Assembly (NCBI GenBank): GCA_900299305.1
Contig: OMJJ01000308.1
Location: 1 to 32,168, forward strand
Length of the DNA stretch: 32,168 nucleotides
Source: a bacterium
GTDB taxonomy: Bacteria; Armatimonadota; Chthonomonadetes; Chthonomonadales; Chthonomonadaceae
Direction: 5' to 3'
How positions within the stretch are numbered: position 1 is the stretch's first letter; each line of letters starts with the position of its first letter. This document shows positions 27,362 through 32,168 of this stretch, one piece after another. A program made the position numbers and the translations under genes. The notes under the pieces are model-generated. The model was not told the origin of the DNA. It searched no databases and saw only the letters and a program-made list of their open reading frames with translations.

Positions 27362-29347
27362 ATGCCGTTACTCTCCACTACCTCTGCGGCTCTCCCTCCC
27401 CCCTCCACATCACGAAAGGGCGTTTCGGTTCGCGCCGTCGTGTTGGGAGCGTTTCTCACCCCCCTGAATGCGTTTTGGGTGATTCGTATGGAAGAGGTGA
27501 TGCTGGGGCCTTTTCCCTCCCTCCTCTCGATATTCGCGAACTGCATCTTTCTACTCTGCATCCTGCTCGCCGTAAACCACCCCCTACACCGTTTTGCACC
27601 CCGATTCGCCTTCTCGCAAGGAGAACTGCTCACCCTCTACACCATGCTGGCTATCTCTACGGGCATGGCGGGACAGTCGGGCTTGAATATCGTCTGCGGG
27701 ATGATAGGGCATGGCGCATGGTTCGCACCCTCGCATGGAGACTGGGGTGGGTTTCTCAACGCTTTCCCCGACTGGCTGGTAATACGCGATAGGGAGATAC
27801 TGCGGGGGCATTTTCTGGGCAACTCCACCCTCTATAGAGGCGACATCCTCCGCGCTTGGATGGTTCCCGTTCTGGCATGGTCTCTTCTGTTCAACCTCAT
27901 TCTGCTGGTTGGGTATAGCATCAATGTACTGGTACGGAGGCAGTGGGCAGACCACGAACATCTTACCTTTCCCGTTATCTGGCTCCCCCTAGAGATGACC
28001 CAAGAGGGCAAAGGAACCGCTTTCTTCCAAAACCGCTGGATGTGGGCGGGTTTTATCATCGCGGGTGGGCTGAACTTGTGGAACGGATTCGCGTTTCTCT
28101 ATCCCTCCATTCCTTCCCTGCCCATTGGGATTATCGACCTCAAGCCTATGTTCACCACGAAGCCATGGAACGCTATCGACTGGACACCCATGACGCTCTA
28201 CCCGCTTGCTATCGGGCTGAGTTACCTGCTTCCCCTCGATTTGCTCTTCTCGTGTTGGTTCTTCTATCTGTTTTGGAAGGGGCAACGCATTTTCGTTAGC
28301 ATGATGGCGTGGGACACTACCCCCGATATGCCCTTCATTCCAGAGCAGGGCTTTGGGTGTGTGGTGGGTCTACTGCTCTACTATCTCTGGTCGGGTCGTC
28401 AGCACTATGCCGCGATAGGGCGTTCGGTGGTACGTGCCTTCCGCAAAACGGAATCTTCCCAAGAAAACGAGAAGGGGGCTAACGAGGGGATAAGTGAGCG
28501 AACCGCGGTCTGGGGGATGCTGGTGGGATTAGCGGGGTTACTGCTGTTTGGGGTAGCGGCAAAAGTGGCTTGGTGGGTGACTGTTGCGTTTCTTGCGATG
28601 TACCTGCCCTTACTTGTAGTCGTAACGCGGGTACGAGCAGAACTCGGTGCGCCCGTCCACGATTTTACCTTTATGGGTCCCGACTTTATGCTACCGCGCA
28701 TTGTGGGTATCGGAAGCCTTCGGCAGAGCGATTTGGCGTTTCTCTCGCTCAGTTATCCCCTCACCTATTCGCGTAGCAACGACACCATGCCTATCGCGCT
28801 AGAGAGCCAGCAGATGGCGCAACGCCGTGACCTAAACCCTCGCCGAATGTTGGCGGTCATTGTGTTTAGCACCCTTATCGGCACACTCAGCGCGTTTTGG
28901 GCGTATGAGCATCAGGCGTACCAACTGGGTACCGCGGCGAAATGGCACGCGGGAACCCACTTCGCCCAAGAGAGTTTCGAGCGCATGGCGGGGTGGGCAG
29001 GGGGTACCAAAGACGTATCCCCCAACAGTAGCGCAACCCTAGCGATGGGCATGGGACTGGTTACTACCCTAGCACTCATGTCGCTACGGCTACGCTACTT
29101 GGGGTTTCCGCTCCACCCCATAGGCTACGCCCTCTCTTCGGCGTGGGCTATCAACCTAACATGGCTTCCGATGCTGATAGCGTGGGTCGTAAAGGGGTTG
29201 GTGCTACGCTACGGCGGGTCACGCCTCTATAGGCTGTTGATTCCCTTCTTTTTGGGGCTGGTACTCGGCGACTGCGTACTGGGGTGCGGTTGGGGACTGG
29301 TTAGCCTGATACTTAACGTGCGAACCTATAACTTCTTTGGGACGTAG
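27362..29347 (+). CDS. Large polytopic membrane protein, DUF6785-like
   Basis: 661 aa with many hydrophobic segments. N-terminal PLNAFWVIRMEEVMLGPFPSLLSIFANCIFLLCILLAVN and LTLYTMLAISTGMAGQSG resemble DUF6785/DUF6784-type proteins recalled from memory. Confidence 0.65.
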   Translation: MPLLSTTSAALPPPSTSRKGVSVRAVVLGAFLTPLNAFWVIRMEEVMLGPFPSLLSIFANCIFLLCILLAVNHPLHRFAPRFAFSQGELLTLYTMLAISTGMAGQSGLNIVCGMIGHGAWFAPSHGDWGGFLNAFPDWLVIRDREILRGHFLGNSTLYRGDILRAWMVPVLAWSLLFNLILLVGYSINVLVRRQWADHEHLTFPVIWLPLEMTQEGKGTAFFQNRWMWAGFIIAGGLNLWNGFAFLYPSIPSLPIGIIDLKPMFTTKPWNAIDWTPMTLYPLAIGLSYLLPLDLLFSCWFFYLFWKGQRIFVSMMAWDTTPDMPFIPEQGFGCVVGLLLYYLWSGRQHYAAIGRSVVRAFRKTESSQENEKGANEGISERTAVWGMLVGLAGLLLFGVAAKVAWWVTVAFLAMYLPLLVVVTRVRAELGAPVHDFTFMGPDFMLPRIVGIGSLRQSDLAFLSLSYPLTYSRSNDTMPIALESQQMAQRRDLNPRRMLAVIVFSTLIGTLSAFWAYEHQAYQLGTAAKWHAGTHFAQESFERMAGWAGGTKDVSPNSSATLAMGMGLVTTLALMSLRLRYLGFPLHPIGYALSSAWAINLTWLPMLIAWVVKGLVLRYGGSRLYRLLIPFFLGLVLGDCVLGCGWGLVSLILNVRTYNFFGT

Positions 29348-29583
29348 TGAGTACGTTCTCACTTGTAGGCACTCACCCCCTCTAAATCTCCTCGTAACTG
29401 CTCAGACTATCCTCCAATAGACCTACCCCATGCCCTTTTCCCTCCAGCCACCCTGCAAACAGAACTACCCGCAAGGCTAGAAAACGAGAACTTGAATTTC
29501 CCAAAATAATCGAAGCGATTCCCTCTTCCGAATCGTCTTATACAAAGAGGATTGTAGCAGGGAGATGTAGAATCAAGGGCATT

Positions 29584-30384
29584 ATGCACACAAACAGGGA
29601 CAACTTTCCCGCAAGGGAGGCGTTTTACGCTGGTCAAGAGCAGTACGCGCTAGGGCATCTTACCCAAGCGACTACTCTGCTACGCCAGTCTGTCTTGCTG
29701 TTTGCCGAAATGGATAGCCCCAAAACCACCTACCTGTTTGTTCCGAATCTGCGTGTGGAACGCGCTACCGCCTGTGAAACGTGCGCCGACTACCTTGCAG
29801 AAGCGGGGCAGTACCCCGAAGCGGCGAACCTCTACCACGAGGCAGTAAACGTCTATCAGTCGCTTAATAACCGTACTGCGGAGGTTGCCCGTTGCGCCCA
29901 TAAAGCGGTATCTGCTATCAATGCCCTTCGCGCTCACCCCGAAGATAGGCTCCAACTGCTGATAGCGCGGCACGAACGCCAACGCCAACAACTTACTCTA
30001 CGTGATAACACGGAGGAGGAACAGGCGCACTTTCTTATGGAGATTGGGCAGATATGTACCCGCCGCGAACGCTATCCGCAAGCGAAAGAGAGTTTTGAGG
30101 AGGCTTTACGGCTTCTGCTTACCGTCTTTCCTGCGCCGCTTTCGGTGCTTTACCTCAAAGGTGTGTGCCATCATCAGTTGGGGAATTTGGCTCTCTACCG
30201 CTTTCGGGATAGTGCGGAAGCGGAGGCACACTACTCTACCGCCCTCTCCGACTTAGAACTCTGTGAGGGGTTGGCGGAGTACGACGAAACGGTGGCAGAT
30301 ATGTGCCGCTATGCCCTAGAAGATATTCGGGCATACCGCGAAGGCTTATCTCCCACCCCCTCTTACCACGAAGAGCGGGAGTAA
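29584..30384 (+). CDS. TPR-repeat protein
   Basis: AREAFYAGQEQYALGHLTQATTLLRQSVLLF, YLAEAGQYPEAANLYHEAVNVYQSLN, ICTRRERYPQAKESFEEALRLL. Confidence 0.8.
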   Translation: MHTNRDNFPAREAFYAGQEQYALGHLTQATTLLRQSVLLFAEMDSPKTTYLFVPNLRVERATACETCADYLAEAGQYPEAANLYHEAVNVYQSLNNRTAEVARCAHKAVSAINALRAHPEDRLQLLIARHERQRQQLTLRDNTEEEQAHFLMEIGQICTRRERYPQAKESFEEALRLLLTVFPAPLSVLYLKGVCHHQLGNLALYRFRDSAEAEAHYSTALSDLELCEGLAEYDETVADMCRYALEDIRAYREGLSPTPSYHEERE

Positions 30385-30388
30385 GGTC

Positions 30389-31177
30389 ATGTCGGTACGA
30401 ATCTTTCGCCTTCCGCTATTTCCGTTGCACCACGTTCTTTTTCCACAGGTTCCCCTCTCCCTGAATATCTTTGAAGAACGCTATAAAGTGATGATTCGAG
30501 AGTGTATTGAGCAGGGACAGCCCTTTGGGGTGGTGCTGATTCGGCGGGGGAGTGAAGTCGGCGGTGTTGCGACTCCCTACTCTATTGGTTGTACCGCCCG
30601 AATTGTAGAGGTAGAGACCCTTCAAGACGGATGTATGGAACTGCTTACACTAGGAGAAGAGCGTTTTCGGTTACTAGAGCAGAGGGAGGTGGAGGTACGG
30701 CTACCCCAAGGCGGAACCGCAGAGTTTAGTATCCCAAGTGCTTACCAGTCGTACCTCGTGGGGTTTGTAGAGCGACTAGAAGAGGAGCCTTGCGATAGGG
30801 AGAGCCTACAGAGTGCCGCCAACGAGGTTCTAGGGCTGTTTATTCACTACTTGCGCTGTTTGGCGACCTATACCGATATGCCCCTGCCCCCGATAGACCT
30901 GCCCAACGACCCCGAACTGCTTACCTATTTTATTGGTGCGCTAATGAAACTACCCCTCGAAATTAAGCAGAACCTGCTGAGTGCCACTCGTACCCAAGAA
31001 CGTCTTGAGATGGAAGAGAAGTTGTTGCGGTATCAGATAGCGCAACTAGAAGGCTATGCCGGCTCGGAAGAGTGGAAGCCAGACCCCGAAACCCCCATTA
31101 TCCCTGATACCCCGCAACTCATAACCCGTATGAGGAAAGAGGACTGGAAACGCTACTTTAGGGACGGAAGAAACTGA
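30389..31177 (+). CDS. LON (Lon N-terminal/substrate-binding) domain protein
   Basis: IFRLPLFPLHHVLFPQVPLSLNIFEERYKVMIRECIEQGQPFGVVLIRRG..GCTARIVEVETLQDGCMELLTLGEERFRLLE. Confidence 0.93.
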   Translation: MSVRIFRLPLFPLHHVLFPQVPLSLNIFEERYKVMIRECIEQGQPFGVVLIRRGSEVGGVATPYSIGCTARIVEVETLQDGCMELLTLGEERFRLLEQREVEVRLPQGGTAEFSIPSAYQSYLVGFVERLEEEPCDRESLQSAANEVLGLFIHYLRCLATYTDMPLPPIDLPNDPELLTYFIGALMKLPLEIKQNLLSATRTQERLEMEEKLLRYQIAQLEGYAGSEEWKPDPETPIIPDTPQLITRMRKEDWKRYFRDGRN

Positions 31178-31205
31178 GCGGTAGTAGGGCAAAAGCAAAG
31201 TATCA

Positions 31206-32081
31206 CTATTGGAGTTTGCGGAAGACAACACGAAATCCAACTGCATCAAGGCTTTGGTCGGGCAAGTTAAGAGTGCTACGAGCGGCGCAACGGAACGCGC
31301 CTGGAAAGACGTACTCCCAAGAACCACCACGTAAGACGTGATACTGTCCTTTAGGAGGTCCTTTAGGGTTGTCCGTATCATTCGGGTTATACTTCTCGGC
31401 ATACCAGTCGTTACACCACTCCCACACATTACCCGCCATATCGTACAAACCATACCCATTTGCAGGGTGAGTTCCTACGGGAGCCGTGCCTCCTGCATCT
31501 CCACGCCTCTCCTTAGATCTGTGTAACTTCGTCTTATCGAACACATCTCCCCAAGGGAACACTTTCTCCTTTAGACCACCTCGTGCCGCACATTCCCACT
31601 CCGCCTCTGTGGGCAAGTCACACGCTACACCTACCTCTTTGCTCACCCAGTCACAGTATGCCTTCGCACCTGCCCAATCTACATTGACGATAGGATGGTC
31701 GCCCTTACTCCAGTTCGGGTTGAAGGAGTTTCCGCCCGCGTGGGGTTCTGGGGGCATCATCTTCCCTGTTGCCTCACAAAAACGCCTGTATTGCGCCACC
31801 GTAACTACATTTAAGCCCATATAAAAGCCGTCGACACTGACTTCACGGATAGTGTTCACAAAATCAGCGAGAAAAAATCCCATCTTAAATGTGCTTTGGG
31901 GAATGTGTACCAGTTCCAAGCCTGTTTTTTGCTTTATTTTGTCCTTCATCTCACGAATAGCGGACTTTATAGGAGCCTCTTTGGGTTCTTGTATTGGTGG
32001 TGTTTGTTTGCCCCAAGCCGAAGAGAGGCAAAGTAGCCCCATAGAGAGTAGGGAGGTTAGTGTGATAATTTTACGGTGCAT
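31206..32081 (-). CDS. Formylglycine-generating enzyme (SUMF1/FGE-sulfatase) family protein
   Basis: CDLPTEAEWECAARGGLKEKVFPWGD; NGYGLYDMAGNVWEWCNDWYAEKYN; YHVLRGGSWEYVFPGAFRCAARSTLN; VGFRVVF. N-terminal signal peptide. Confidence 0.92.
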   Translation of the reverse strand: MHRKIITLTSLLSMGLLCLSSAWGKQTPPIQEPKEAPIKSAIREMKDKIKQKTGLELVHIPQSTFKMGFFLADFVNTIREVSVDGFYMGLNVVTVAQYRRFCEATGKMMPPEPHAGGNSFNPNWSKGDHPIVNVDWAGAKAYCDWVSKEVGVACDLPTEAEWECAARGGLKEKVFPWGDVFDKTKLHRSKERRGDAGGTAPVGTHPANGYGLYDMAGNVWEWCNDWYAEKYNPNDTDNPKGPPKGQYHVLRGGSWEYVFPGAFRCAARSTLNLPDQSLDAVGFRVVFRKLQ

Positions 32082-32168
32082 AGTGCCTCCTATAGTTGTC
32101 TTCCCACAGATAGTAGTGTGTTAGACAGTTCTTTGTGACAATCCTTCTTTGACTACCTGTTTCCTATA

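Noticed and set aside
27328-27792. 154-aa plus-strand ORF
   Set aside because: Starts inside the rpmA terminator and is out of frame within the membrane-protein gene.
29344-29380. GTGAGT...ACTCAC inverted repeat as terminator of the membrane-protein gene
   Set aside because: Short stem, competing pairings and no U-tract.

Overview
The 32-kb window is a gene-dense bacterial chromosomal segment. The mix of DUF1501, ThuA-like, FG-GAP, PEP-CTERM, CBM9-like and DUF6785-like proteins suggests Armatimonadota or a Planctomycetes-like lineage; this is an inference. Recognisable housekeeping loci are rpmE (L31), rplU-rpmA (L21-L27), two adjacent minus-strand tRNAs (Cys-GCA and Gly-CCC), an rfaE1/hldA-type PfkB kinase, a MATE transporter, a dicarboxylate/cation symporter, RidA, GDPD, an Lrp/AsnC regulator with an aminotransferase, and a MazEF-like toxin-antitoxin pair. 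The most unusual locus is 9461-11312. A palindrome (GTCTAGTA-N12-TACTAGAC) overlaps a possible -10 box upstream of a protein with a diverged sigma-factor-like N-terminus and a C-terminal TPR domain. That gene is followed 4 nt later by an unlisted 52-aa ORF encoding a signal-peptide-bearing small peptide, then a strong hairpin. The layout resembles RRNPP receptor/propeptide cassettes (Rap-Phr, PlcR-PapR), but the function is hypothetical. Other notable structures are a ~279-bp nested inverted-repeat element (16937-17215), an RBS-sequestering hairpin upstream of rplU, a palindromic operator on the mazEF-like promoter, and several intrinsic terminators. No CRISPR array, rRNA, transposase or prophage was seen. 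All family calls come from reading the translations by eye; no database search was run.
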